Part shown: in pieces, positions 1 to 7,472 of the stretch
How positions within the stretch are numbered: the stretch's first letter is position 1
Layout: the number at the start of each line of letters is the position of its first letter
NCBI GenBank assembly: GCA_910574185.1
Contig: CAJSZQ010000034.1
Span: 1-42,415 of the forward strand
DNA: 42,415 bases
Origin: Lachnospiraceae bacterium
Lineage (GTDB): Bacteria > Bacillota > Clostridia > Lachnospirales > Lachnospiraceae
Direction: 5' to 3'
The notes under the pieces: model-generated
Told to the model about the DNA's origin: nothing
The model's database searches: none
The model's input: only the letters and a program-made list of their open reading frames with translations
Program-made: the position numbers and the translations under genes

Positions 1-126
1 CTCTCTGCGTGGGAACAGGATCGTAATGGGCATGCGGCATGTATCCAATGGCAATTTACTACGGATAAAGCCAGAACCAAACTGGTATCGCTTTATCCCA
101 AATTCGATGAAACAGCGGCAAAATAA
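1..126 (+). pseudogene. C-terminal end of an IS630-type transposase (cut by window edge)
   Basis: Frame 1 is open from the first base to TAA at 124-126 and encodes 41 residues. They contain W-Q-F-T-T-D-K-A-R followed by K-L-x-x-L-Y-P, which resembles the C-terminus of IS630-family DDE transposases. The start lies outside the window, so it is unknown whether the gene is intact. It sits upstream of an xis/int pair and may belong to, or be inserted into, the same mobile element. The family call is from memory of this tail motif only. Confidence 0.55.
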
Positions 127-247
127 TTAGTATAGATATAATGCGGTCAGCACACTAGTTATGGTAAATGTAATAAAAGTCCTACTGGGAAGCATAAGTT
201 TGAGTTGAGCGGAAGATAAATCATAATTGTAAGACAGATATAACCAC

Positions 248-281
248 AGGATTACGGTAAGAAAACGCCGTAGTCCTTTTT
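248..281 (+). terminator. Rho-independent terminator
   Basis: AGGATTACGG at 248-257 pairs with CCGTAGTCCT at 268-277, with one G-T pair, around a 10-base loop, and is followed by a T run. It lies between the transposase tail and the excisionase-like gene, so it would end transcription from the left before xis/int. Confidence 0.7.
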
Positions 282-317
282 GATTGCAAAATTTAAACAG
301 AGGAAGGATGAATTATC

Positions 318-686
318 ATGAACAGAAGTTCAAAACCCAAAACAGTAGATACAAATATTTTTTTGAATGGAGAATTACCTATGAATGATAATGCGAATAT
401 GACAGAAATACAAAAAGTTACAAGGTCAACAGAGAATCATAGAAGTCAAAATCATAACACTACATACAATAGTAGATATTTATCTGATTATCCAGATGTT
501 TTGACACCTTCTGAATGTCAGAATATCCTTTTGGTTGGAAGAAATACAATTTATGGCTTGTTGCAAAATAATATTATAAAATCAATAAAAATCGGAAAGC
601 AATACAGAATCCCAAAATCCAGTCTACAAAATTACCTGAATTTATGCTATAGTGATGAGTATATTGATAACTCTGCTTCGGCATAG
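318..686 (+). CDS. Excisionase-family helix-turn-helix protein
   Basis: This 122-residue protein has a MerR/excisionase-like winged helix (HTH_17 type) at about residues 58-110. The core is D-V-L-T-P-S-E-C, then G-R-N-T-I-Y-G-L-L, then K-I-G-K-Q-Y-R-I-P-K-S-S-L, as in Xis-like DNA-bending proteins of integrative elements. The first ~55 residues are polar and low in complexity. ATG 318 has AGGAAGG ten bases upstream; a second Met at 381 is also possible. It lies 14 bases before the integrase gene, the usual xis-int order, and both are clearly more AT-rich than the chromosome to the right. It probably directs excision, but could act as a regulator. Confidence 0.75.
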   Translation: MNRSSKPKTVDTNIFLNGELPMNDNANMTEIQKVTRSTENHRSQNHNTTYNSRYLSDYPDVLTPSECQNILLVGRNTIYGLLQNNIIKSIKIGKQYRIPKSSLQNYLNLCYSDEYIDNSASA

Positions 687-700
687 AAAGGAGCGGAAAT

Positions 701-1900
701 ATGAAAACATGTCAATCAGGTAGAGTTATAACTAAGAAGCGAAAAGGAACAAGTTATTTTTTCTTACGTTTAAATCTTGTGGATTCTGAGTCTAATGATA
801 AACAAAAGAGATATTTTACAAAAGACATAGCTACAAATCTTGTGGTTTCTAAACGTAATCAATCGAAAGCTAATGCGATGTTAGAAGATGCGATTACAGA
901 ATATAGTTCTAATGCGGAACGAATGTATTTTCACAATTATTTGAAAAGATGGTTAGAGTCGAAACAACCTTCATTAGAAATTACAACGTATGAAGGCTAT
1001 GGATATAGGCTGAGAATTATAATTAACTATTTTTCAGAACATAAGGTACTCTTAACAGAATTGAAACCTGAACATATTAGGGACTTTTACAACTATCTTT
1101 TAACTGTGGAGCATGGGACAGGGAAAAGGCATACTATTGGATATTCTAATAGAAGCGTCAAGGATATAGCCATTTTGTTAAGAGCTTCTCTGGAAGATGC
1201 CGTAACTCTAAAATATATTGGTGACAGTCCTGCAGCTAAAATAAAAACACCGCACAAGAATACTGACATTCAAGCAAAAGCTTACATTGGTTCCGACGAA
1301 GTAAATATTTTCTTGGATGCCATATCAGGTCATAGGTTGGAAGTGGCATTTCTGTTGGCTCTGTATTATGGATTGCGCAGGGAAGAGATTTTGGGATTAA
1401 GATGGTCGGCTATACACGAAGATGGGAAATTATATATTGAGCATACAGTATCAAGAGTAAAGTCCACGATTGCAAAAGACAGAACGAAGACGGATGCAAG
1501 TCAACGGAGTTATCCCATTCCTAATGAAATTCGTGACAAATTGAATAAAATTCGTGACGGACAATCAGAGAACCGAAAATTATTTGGAAATAAGTATGTA
1601 GATTCTGACTATATTTTTACTTGGGAGGATGGACACTGGTATAGCCCAGATTATCTTACGAAATCATTTAAAAAGATTGTGCGTAATGATGGCAGGCTTG
1701 ACGACAGCCTGACATTGCATAGTCTTAGGGCTTCTTGCGTTAGTATTTTGATCCATGATGGTACAGATATCAAGGATGTTCAGGCTTGGGTAGGTCATAA
1801 AGATGTGCAGACTACGCTAAATATCTATGCAAGGACGAATGAAAAGCAACAGAATAAGGTTGCCAGTAGAATGGCGAATACACTGTTTTTAAATGGATAG
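701..1900 (+). CDS. int: Tyrosine recombinase (integrase) of an integrative element
   Basis: This 399-residue site-specific recombinase is of the phage/Tn916 integrase type. An N-terminal arm-binding-like region is followed by a SAM-like core-binding domain (about 80-180) and the catalytic domain (about 200-390). The first catalytic Arg is in Y-Y-G-L-R-R-E-E-I-L-G-L, the H-x-x-R box is H-S-L-R-A-S, then W-V-G-H and the nucleophile in L-N-I-Y-A. All core residues look present, so the enzyme should be active. Its RBS AAAGGAG is well placed. The stop codon lies about 100 bp from the 3' end of tRNA-Pro, the usual place for an integrase that uses a tRNA as attachment site; the rest of the element should lie to the left. 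Confidence 0.92.
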   Translation: MKTCQSGRVITKKRKGTSYFFLRLNLVDSESNDKQKRYFTKDIATNLVVSKRNQSKANAMLEDAITEYSSNAERMYFHNYLKRWLESKQPSLEITTYEGYGYRLRIIINYFSEHKVLLTELKPEHIRDFYNYLLTVEHGTGKRHTIGYSNRSVKDIAILLRASLEDAVTLKYIGDSPAAKIKTPHKNTDIQAKAYIGSDEVNIFLDAISGHRLEVAFLLALYYGLRREEILGLRWSAIHEDGKLYIEHTVSRVKSTIAKDRTKTDASQRSYPIPNEIRDKLNKIRDGQSENRKLFGNKYVDSDYIFTWEDGHWYSPDYLTKSFKKIVRNDGRLDDSLTLHSLRASCVSILIHDGTDIKDVQAWVGHKDVQTTLNIYARTNEKQQNKVASRMANTLFLNG

Positions 1901-1906
1901 GTGAAA

Positions 1907-1930
1907 ATTCGTGACAGGATTCGTGACAGG
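1907..1930 (+). repeat. Two direct copies of ATTCGTGACAGG beside the integrase
   Basis: ATTCGTGACAGG occurs at 1907-1918 and again at 1919-1930 immediately after int. The 9-base core ATTCGTGAC also occurs inside int at 1529-1537 and 1550-1558. Direct repeats next to an attachment site are typical arm-type binding sites for the N-terminal domain of tyrosine recombinases; that role is an inference here. Confidence 0.5.
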
Positions 1931-1960
1931 ATGGTTTTTACGGCAAAAAGAAAATGACCT

Positions 1961-1984
1961 AAACACTTTGAAAAACCAGTGTTT
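1961..1984. terminator. Stem-loop between int and tRNA-Pro, possible terminator
   Basis: AAACACT (1961-1967) pairs with AGTGTTT (1978-1984) around a 10-base loop. On the minus strand it follows tRNA-Pro and is followed by a T-rich stretch, so it may end the tRNA transcript; it could also serve int on the plus strand. Confidence 0.45.
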
Positions 1985-2000
1985 AAGCCATTCTTTCAAG

Positions 2001-2074
<74 letters not shown>

Positions 2075-2120
2075 TTAAGTAACCGGATGCCAAGTAACAC
2101 CCGGCACCCCTGCCAAGGAA

Positions 2121-2191
2121 CTACGGATAGAGGACTCGAACCTCTACTAACAGAGTCAGAGTCTGCTGTGCTGCCATTACACCAATCCGCA
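2121..2191 (-). tRNA. tRNA-Gln (anticodon CTG)
   Basis: This is a 71-base minus-strand cloverleaf. The acceptor TGCGGAT pairs with ATCCGTA and the discriminator is G. The anticodon loop CTCTGAC gives anticodon CTG, and the T loop is TTCGAGT. It is the first gene of a two-tRNA unit with tRNA-Pro. Confidence 0.92.
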
Positions 2192-2218
2192 ATAGTACCG
2201 TTCCAGCGAACAAATATT

Positions 2219-2246
2219 ATTATACCAAAAAATTTCCAAAAATCAA
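2219..2246 (-). promoter_or_regulatory. Promoter of the tRNA-Gln/tRNA-Pro operon
   Basis: On the minus strand a -35 box TTGATT (2241-2246) and a -10 box TATAAT (2219-2224) are separated by 16 bases. They lie about 28 bases upstream of tRNA-Gln. Confidence 0.7.
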
Positions 2247-2431
2247 CCCCTTTTTAAAATTTTTTACATTTTAATATCTTTTATATCTTTTTATATCTGC
2301 CGTCGTGATTTCTTATTGTCCTCAGAACGATTAGTAACAAATTTTTTAGGCATATGATGACATGTTTTATAGCTTTATGAGTTTTTTTCGTATATAATGG
2401 AAAAAGTATAATAGAGAGAGGAGAGACTGCC

Positions 2432-3070
2432 ATGTGGGAACAAATAATTGCATATTTTGAAATGAACAGCGAACGTTATTTTTTGATGCTTGGAGAGCAT
2501 ATCCGCATTAGCTTGTGTTCGCTTGCAATTGCGGTTGTTATCGGGGGACTGGTGGGGGTGTTTTGTGCCGGACGTTACCGTATACAAAGCGTGGCGGTAC
2601 CCGTATTTGGGACTCTCCGTATTGTACCAAGCCTTGCAGTGCTTTTGCTGATGCTGCCAATTTTGGGGACAGGTATGATTCCAGCAGTGGCCGCGTTGGC
2701 GCTGCTCGCCATTCCGCCGGTTTTGATGAATACGATTTCTGGTCTTGAGTCTGTTCCGGAGGCAGTGTTAGAGACTGCCAAAGGGCTGGGAATGGAGCAG
2801 AGTGAGATTTGGAAGAAGGTACGTTTTCCGCTTGCCCTGCCTTTAATTCTGACCGGAATAAAGACAGCGGCGGTAGAAATCATTGCAAGCGCTACCCTGG
2901 CTGCAAAGATTGGAGCCGGAGGCCTGGGGGATATTATTTTTACAGGAATCGGGCTCTTTCGGACGGAGTTACTGCTTATCGGCGGGCTTTCCGTTGCGGC
3001 CTTGTCAGTGCTGACAGGGGTTTTGTTTGGCCTGCTGGAAAAAGCGATGCTGAGATATAGGAATATCTGA
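2432..3070 (+). CDS. Quaternary-amine (OpuC-type) ABC transporter permease
   Basis: This 212-residue integral membrane protein has about five or six hydrophobic segments. The ABC-permease EAA loop at about residues 108-132 carries E-T-A-K-G-L-G-M followed by an L-A-L-P-L-I segment. This is the small-permease pattern of the OpuC/ProW-like systems that import glycine betaine, choline or carnitine. It is the first gene of a four-gene operon in which a second, different permease closes the set, so the two probably form a heterodimer. GAGAGGAGAG precedes ATG 2432. A TATAAT (2393-2398) lies upstream without an obvious -35. The exact substrate cannot be told from the sequence. Confidence 0.88.
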   Translation: MWEQIIAYFEMNSERYFLMLGEHIRISLCSLAIAVVIGGLVGVFCAGRYRIQSVAVPVFGTLRIVPSLAVLLLMLPILGTGMIPAVAALALLAIPPVLMNTISGLESVPEAVLETAKGLGMEQSEIWKKVRFPLALPLILTGIKTAAVEIIASATLAAKIGAGGLGDIIFTGIGLFRTELLLIGGLSVAALSVLTGVLFGLLEKAMLRYRNI

Positions 3071-3137
3071 TACAAATATCAAACGCTAAGTTATAAGGTG
3101 TGAAGAAATGCTGTACGAAGGAGAAGGAGACAATAGA

Positions 3138-4103
3138 ATGGAATGTAAGAAGACAGTAAGAATGGACAGAATGAAAAGATTGAAAAAGATGAAAAGAAGA
3201 ATGGCAGTATGTCTGCTGGCGGTTTTGCTTGCAGGTTCGGTGTGCGTACTTCCAGGTTGCGGAAAGAAAGAAGAGACGTCGTCAAAGTCAGAAAAAAACG
3301 TTATACGAGTTGGTTCTAAGGACTTTACGGAGGGCCTGATTCTAGGCGAGGTCTATGCGCTGGCGCTGGAAGATGCAGGCTATGAAGTGGAGAGAAATCT
3401 TAACATTGCAGGGTCGGTCATTCATACAGCGATTACGGAGGACGATATTGACGTTTATCCAGAATATACTGGAACGGCGCTTCTTTCTGTACTGCAGATG
3501 GAAATGAGCAGCGATGCCGACGAGGTATACGATACGGTGAAGAAGGCGTATGATGAGCAGTTCGATATTACCTGGCTCGCGTCTTCAAAGGTAAATGATA
3601 CGAACGGACTTGCAATTCGCAAGGAAACGGCAGATAAATATGGAATTTATTCAGTTTCGGATTTACAGGCTAATGCAGATAAGGTCAGTGTGTGCTCTCA
3701 GGGGGAATTTGAGTATCGGGAGGATGGGATTCCGGGACTTGAACAGGTATACGGCAAATTTGATTTTAAATCCATTCGTGTATATGACAGCGGTCTGAAA
3801 TATCAGATTTTGGAAAATGGAGAAGAAGATTTATGTCCGGCTTATTCTACGGACGCGCAGCTTGTGAATACGGATAAGTTTATTTTTCTTGAAGATGATA
3901 AGCATTTTTGGCCTCCGTATTATCTGGCTCCCATTGTAAGAAACAACGTGTTGGAAGCAAATCCGGATATTGCGGATATTTTGAATTATGTCAGTGAGAA
4001 TCTGGATACGGAGACAATGATTGGACTGAATGCGAAAGTAGATATTGAAAAGCAGGAATACGAGGAAGTAGCAAAGGAATTTTACGAGTCAATCCGCAAA
4101 TAG
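3138..4103 (+). CDS. Osmoprotectant (quaternary amine) ABC transporter substrate-binding lipoprotein
   Basis: The 321-residue protein has a Lys/Arg-rich N-terminus, a hydrophobic stretch and a lipobox-like V-L-P-G-C, so it is a membrane-anchored lipoprotein. The mature part is an OpuAC-type (PF04069) domain: G-S-K-D-F-T-E-G at its start and D-V-Y-P-E-Y-T-G-T-A are hallmarks of choline/betaine/carnitine receptors such as OpuCC and OsmF. ATG 3138 was chosen because AAGGAGA lies seven bases upstream; an in-frame ATG at 3108 has no good RBS. It lies between the first permease and the ATPase genes and supplies the substrate to them. Confidence 0.9.
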   Translation: MECKKTVRMDRMKRLKKMKRRMAVCLLAVLLAGSVCVLPGCGKKEETSSKSEKNVIRVGSKDFTEGLILGEVYALALEDAGYEVERNLNIAGSVIHTAITEDDIDVYPEYTGTALLSVLQMEMSSDADEVYDTVKKAYDEQFDITWLASSKVNDTNGLAIRKETADKYGIYSVSDLQANADKVSVCSQGEFEYREDGIPGLEQVYGKFDFKSIRVYDSGLKYQILENGEEDLCPAYSTDAQLVNTDKFIFLEDDKHFWPPYYLAPIVRNNVLEANPDIADILNYVSENLDTETMIGLNAKVDIEKQEYEEVAKEFYESIRK

Positions 4104-4140
4104 ATATGTGAGAGAAGAAGACAGAAAGAAGAGGATTGCG

Positions 4141-4908
4141 ATGGGGTATGCAATAGAATTTCAGGATGTGACGAAGACATTTCGCGGTGCAGGACGTCCG
4201 GCGGCAGATCATGTGGATTTTGCGGCTGACGAGGGAGAATTTATTACCATACTGGGTTCTTCCGGGTGTGGGAAAACTACGCTGTTGAAGATGGTGAACC
4301 GGCTCTATGAACCGGACAGTGGAAAGATTACGCTGTTTGGTACAGATATCAGTACCATGGATGTGGTGAAGGTCAGGCGTCGGATTGGGTATGTGATACA
4401 GCAAATAGGATTGTTTCCGCATTTTACGGTAGGAGAAAATATTGCCATAGTGCCAAGGCTCTTGAAATGGGAGAAAGAAAAGGTGGATGCTCGCGTGGAG
4501 GAATTGCTGGAGCTTATCGGTCTGGAGCCGGAAGAATATAAGAACAGGTATCCGGCCCAGCTTTCCGGCGGGCAACAGCAGAGAGTGGGTCTGGCAAGGG
4601 CGCTGGCGGCAGATCCGAAGATTCTTTTGATGGACGAGCCCTTTGGAGCCATTGATTCCATTACCCGCATTAAGCTGCAGGATGAGCTTCTGGGTTTGCA
4701 CCGGGGAATGGAAAAGACGGTTTTGTTTGTGACTCACGATATCGAAGAGGCGTTGAAAATGGGAACCCGCGTAATGATTATGAATGAAGGGAAAATTGTT
4801 CAGTTTGATGTACCGGAGAATATTATCCGGAATCCGGCAGACGGATTTGTGAAATCTCTTGTAGAGTCCGCAAAAGCGAAGGAGCAGTTCTGGGAAAGGT
4901 TTCAGTGA
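4141..4908 (+). CDS. Quaternary-amine ABC transporter ATP-binding protein, no CBS domains
   Basis: This 255-residue ATPase has Walker A G-S-S-G-C-G-K-T-T, Q-loop I-Q-Q-I-G-L-F-P-H, signature L-S-G-G-Q-Q-Q-R, Walker B I-L-L-M-D-E-P-F-G and switch His in V-T-H-D. The Q-Q-Q-R signature and A-I-D-S after Walker B fit the OpuCA/ProV family. OpuCA proteins usually run to about 380 residues with two C-terminal CBS domains; here the protein stops right after the nucleotide-binding domain, so ionic-strength gating through CBS domains is absent. ATG 4141 is preferred over GTG 4108 because GAAGAGG lies just upstream. Confidence 0.9.
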   Translation: MGYAIEFQDVTKTFRGAGRPAADHVDFAADEGEFITILGSSGCGKTTLLKMVNRLYEPDSGKITLFGTDISTMDVVKVRRRIGYVIQQIGLFPHFTVGENIAIVPRLLKWEKEKVDARVEELLELIGLEPEEYKNRYPAQLSGGQQQRVGLARALAADPKILLMDEPFGAIDSITRIKLQDELLGLHRGMEKTVLFVTHDIEEALKMGTRVMIMNEGKIVQFDVPENIIRNPADGFVKSLVESAKAKEQFWERFQ

Positions 4909-4915
4909 CAGGATT

Positions 4916-5521
4916 ATGGAATATTTATTGACTTATTATGATAAATTGTTTGGCGCGGCAGTGGAGCATTTGCAGATTATACTGGTTTCTATGGCGCTTT
5001 CGCTGGCGGTAGCTATGATACTTACAGTACTTTGCGATTTACATCCATTGATTTCCGGAGTTATGCTGAGTTTTCTCTCAATGGTTTATTCCGTTCCTAG
5101 CCTTGCGATGCTGGCGATTCTGATTCCAGTTACCGGTCTTGGACGTACTACTGCGATTGTTGTGCTGGTGATTTATAACCAGTATCTCCTGCTGAGAAAT
5201 TTCATGGCGGGTCTTGACGGTGTGGATAAGAGCGTGGTTGAAGCGGCGACAGGTTTGGGGATGAGTTCGATGCAGGTTCTTGTAAGGATTAAGCTTCCGC
5301 TGTCAAAGAGACCGATGATAGCGGGAATCCGTATTGCGCTGGTATCTACGGTTAGTATTGCGACGATAGCCGCATCTATTAATGCGGGAGGCTTAGGGAC
5401 AATTTTGTTTGACGGTCTACGGACGATGAACGCATCAAAGATTCTGTGGGGAAGTATATTGTCTGCTCTGCTTGCAGTGTTGCTGGATTGGTTTCTTGGC
5501 GCGGTTGAAAAAAGACTGTAA
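4916..5521 (+). CDS. Second quaternary-amine ABC transporter permease
   Basis: The 201-residue protein has about five membrane segments and an EAA loop E-A-A-T-G-L-G-M with following K-L-P-L. It is related to, but distinct from, the permease at 2432, and together they would form the membrane channel. It starts seven bases after the ATPase stop, so translation is probably coupled. No terminator with a T run is evident directly after it; the transcript may end in the 150-bp gap before the PilZ gene. Confidence 0.88.
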   Translation: MEYLLTYYDKLFGAAVEHLQIILVSMALSLAVAMILTVLCDLHPLISGVMLSFLSMVYSVPSLAMLAILIPVTGLGRTTAIVVLVIYNQYLLLRNFMAGLDGVDKSVVEAATGLGMSSMQVLVRIKLPLSKRPMIAGIRIALVSTVSIATIAASINAGGLGTILFDGLRTMNASKILWGSILSALLAVLLDWFLGAVEKRL

Positions 5522-5611
5522 GGGCTGCTTCTTGTTCTGCCGGATAACTGTAATGGTAAAGCCGGAAGGCTGAACTGTCGCAATGATTTAACCGGAATGT
5601 TTTGCTCTAAC

Positions 5612-5640
5612 TTTACAAACATACTCAAATACGGTAAAAT
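5612..5640 (+). promoter_or_regulatory. Promoter of the PilZ gene
   Basis: TTTACA (5612-5617) and TAAAAT (5635-5640) are separated by 17 bases. They lie 35 bases before the start codon at 5675. Confidence 0.6.
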
Positions 5641-5674
5641 AATAAAAGAATTATTGTGAAAGGGGCAAACAAAA

Positions 5675-6028
5675 ATGGAGGAAAAGAGAAACGACCGACG
5701 TATGAACCTGTCAGCTAAGCTGTTGATTAAGAATATGAATGATACGGATTCACAGGCAGAAGAGGCGTCTATAGAGGTGCTGGATGTATCGAAATCAGGA
5801 GTGGGCTTCATCTGCGACACGCCTTTGTCTATTGGAGCAGTATATGAGACCCAGCTAAAGATTTGGACGGACGAGATTATACACGCATTCCTGAAGGTGG
5901 TTAGAATCGAGCAGACGAAGGAAGAACGGTATATCTGCGGAACAATTTTTATCGGACTGCCGGAGATGAATGCGAAACGTATTGAAGTATATGAGCTGCT
6001 TGGCCGGATTGATAACGGGGAAGTATAA
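5675..6028 (+). CDS. PilZ-domain protein (predicted c-di-GMP receptor)
   Basis: The 117-residue single-domain protein carries the two c-di-GMP-binding parts of PilZ. One is an N-terminal Arg cluster (K-R-N-D-R-R, residues 4-9, matching RxxxR) and the other is D-V-S-K-S-G-V-G-F (matching D/N-x-S-x-x-G) at about residue 38. The rest is the expected beta-barrel. No output domain is attached, so it would act by binding a partner when c-di-GMP rises; no motility or polysaccharide gene is adjacent. AAAGGGG precedes ATG 5675 and a plausible own promoter is present. Confidence 0.85.
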   Translation: MEEKRNDRRMNLSAKLLIKNMNDTDSQAEEASIEVLDVSKSGVGFICDTPLSIGAVYETQLKIWTDEIIHAFLKVVRIEQTKEERYICGTIFIGLPEMNAKRIEVYELLGRIDNGEV

Positions 6029-6044
6029 TAGATTGGCGGTAAAT

Positions 6045-6141
6045 GGGATGTTGCAAAATCGCCGCTATACGCAAGATATGATGTTTGGATAATATGGTTT
6101 TTATCCGTATCTTGCATATAAGCTGCGTTTTGTAACATCCC
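6045..6141. repeat. 97-bp imperfect palindrome
   Basis: GGGATGTTGCAAAA at 6045 onward matches the reverse complement of the segment ending TTTTGTAACATCCC at 6141. The arms continue inward to GCAAGATA / TATCTTGC with a few mismatches, about 34 bp per arm. It could be a long terminator-like hairpin after the PilZ gene or a small non-autonomous element; no clear target duplication flanks it. Confidence 0.65.
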
Positions 6142-6216
6142 TTTTGGTTTCTGGGAGTTTGCAACAGGAAGGATATGTCTGTCGGCATGGCAGTTTAGAT
6201 GATATAAGGAGAGGCT

Positions 6217-6515
6217 ATGAAAAAAATTGACATAGATTTATGGGGCCGAAAAGAATTGTTTGATTTTTTTTCCAAAATGTCACAGCCCTTTTACAGCGTT
6301 ACATTTACAGTAGACGTTACAAAGATTTATAACTATGTAAAGCGTAAGGGATTGTCTTTTTATTATGCGCTGGTGTATTTGTGTACAGAGGCGGTTAACG
6401 ATACGGAAGCATTTCGCTGCAAATGTCAATGGAACTGAACCACCGTTTTGTAGACGGCGTACATGTAGGAAAGTTCTATGAAGCATTATGCAGGAGAATT
6501 GAGAATTTAGAATAA
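6217..6515 (+). pseudogene. Broken chloramphenicol-acetyltransferase-like gene
   Basis: ATG 6217 (RBS AAGGAGAGG) opens a 73-residue frame whose sequence resembles the N-terminus of CAT-type acyltransferases (W-x-R-K-E-L-F-D-F-F, then F-Y-Y-A-L-V-Y-L). That frame ends at 6438. In another frame, 6429-6515 encodes a 28-residue tail with N-H-R-F-V-D-G-V-H, matching the CAT active-site box H-x-x-x-D-G, followed by a C-terminal helix. CAT proteins are about 210-220 residues, so roughly 110 residues of the middle are missing and the reading frame has shifted. The gene cannot make a working enzyme. Confidence 0.8.
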
Positions 6516-6567
6516 GCGAAGTATCGGCTTATGAAATATACTTCTTTTCGCTGCCGGGGACGGTATA

Positions 6568-7470
6568 ATGGATGGTGTGAAAATGGAAACAAAGATTCGT
6601 ATTGGAAGCAGAGACAGTCGGCTGGCAGTGGCGCAGGCGGAGATTATCCGGGACTTGATACGTAGGAATCATCCTGAGATTCAGATTGAGATTGTAACCA
6701 TGAAAACGACCGGGGACAGGATTCTGGATAAGAGCCTGGAATCAGTCGGGGGGAAAGGTTTGTTTGTGAAAGAGCTGGATATGGCGCTTCGCGACGGGAG
6801 AATAGAGCTTGCTGTCCACAGCTTGAAGGATATGCCCATGGAGATTCCGAAAGAACTTCCCATTCTCGCCTATGGGAAGAGGGAGGATGCAAGGGATGTG
6901 TTGGTGTACCGTCCAGGGCTTGGGGATTTGCCGGAACATCCGCAGGTCGGGTCATCCAGCAGAAGACGGATGCTGCAGATGCAGGCGTTGTATCCGAATG
7001 TTCGGTTTCAGGGAATCCGGGGAAATATTCAGACGAGACTTAAAAAGCTTATAGATGAGGGAATGGACGCTACGATTCTGGCGGCGGCCGGTTTGAACAG
7101 ACTTGGGATGCAGGAATTGTCTGCAAGATATTTTTCTGTGGAAGAGATGATACCGGCAGTCGGACAGGGGATTTTAGCAGTGCAGGGCAGAAGTGATTTC
7201 AATCAGGCGTTGCTGAAGGGAGTAGACGACGCAGAATCAAGAGTATGCGCATTGGCAGAGCGGGCGTTTATAAGAGAACTGGGCGGAGGATGTATGTCGC
7301 CTGTTGCCGCTCACGCAGTGATAAAAGAATCCGGTATGACTCTCCTGGGATTATATTACCAGGAGGAAGACGGAAGCTGGTTTAAGGACCAAATAGAAGG
7401 AAAAATTCAGGAGGCAGAGGAACTTGGGAAAAGACTTGCCTGCTATATGAGAAATAAAGGAGGTGTCTGA
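6568..7470 (+). CDS. hemC: Porphobilinogen deaminase (hydroxymethylbilane synthase)
   Basis: The 300-residue enzyme joins four porphobilinogens into hydroxymethylbilane. Family marks are I-G-S-R-D-S-R-L-A-V-A-Q at the N-terminus, V-H-S-L-K-D-M-P, S-S-R-R and R-G-N-I-Q-T-R. The dipyrromethane-cofactor Cys is in L-G-G-G-C-M-S-P at about residue 240. Length is normal. It starts the tetrapyrrole operon and precedes cobA-hemD by two bases. ATG 6568 overlaps a TATAAT (6564-6569); ATG 6583 is an alternative start that would keep all known motifs and leave room for a short leader. Confidence 0.95.
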   Translation: MDGVKMETKIRIGSRDSRLAVAQAEIIRDLIRRNHPEIQIEIVTMKTTGDRILDKSLESVGGKGLFVKELDMALRDGRIELAVHSLKDMPMEIPKELPILAYGKREDARDVLVYRPGLGDLPEHPQVGSSSRRRMLQMQALYPNVRFQGIRGNIQTRLKKLIDEGMDATILAAAGLNRLGMQELSARYFSVEEMIPAVGQGILAVQGRSDFNQALLKGVDDAESRVCALAERAFIRELGGGCMSPVAAHAVIKESGMTLLGLYYQEEDGSWFKDQIEGKIQEAEELGKRLACYMRNKGGV

Positions 7471-7472
7471 AT

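Noticed and set aside
3991..4737. Minus-strand frame of 248 codons
   Set aside because: It is the mirror of the binding-protein end and the ABC ATPase; composition is typical of an antisense shadow.
5173..6138. Long minus-strand frame of 321 codons
   Set aside because: It is antisense to the second Opu permease and the PilZ gene, both clear proteins; no RBS and no family resemblance.
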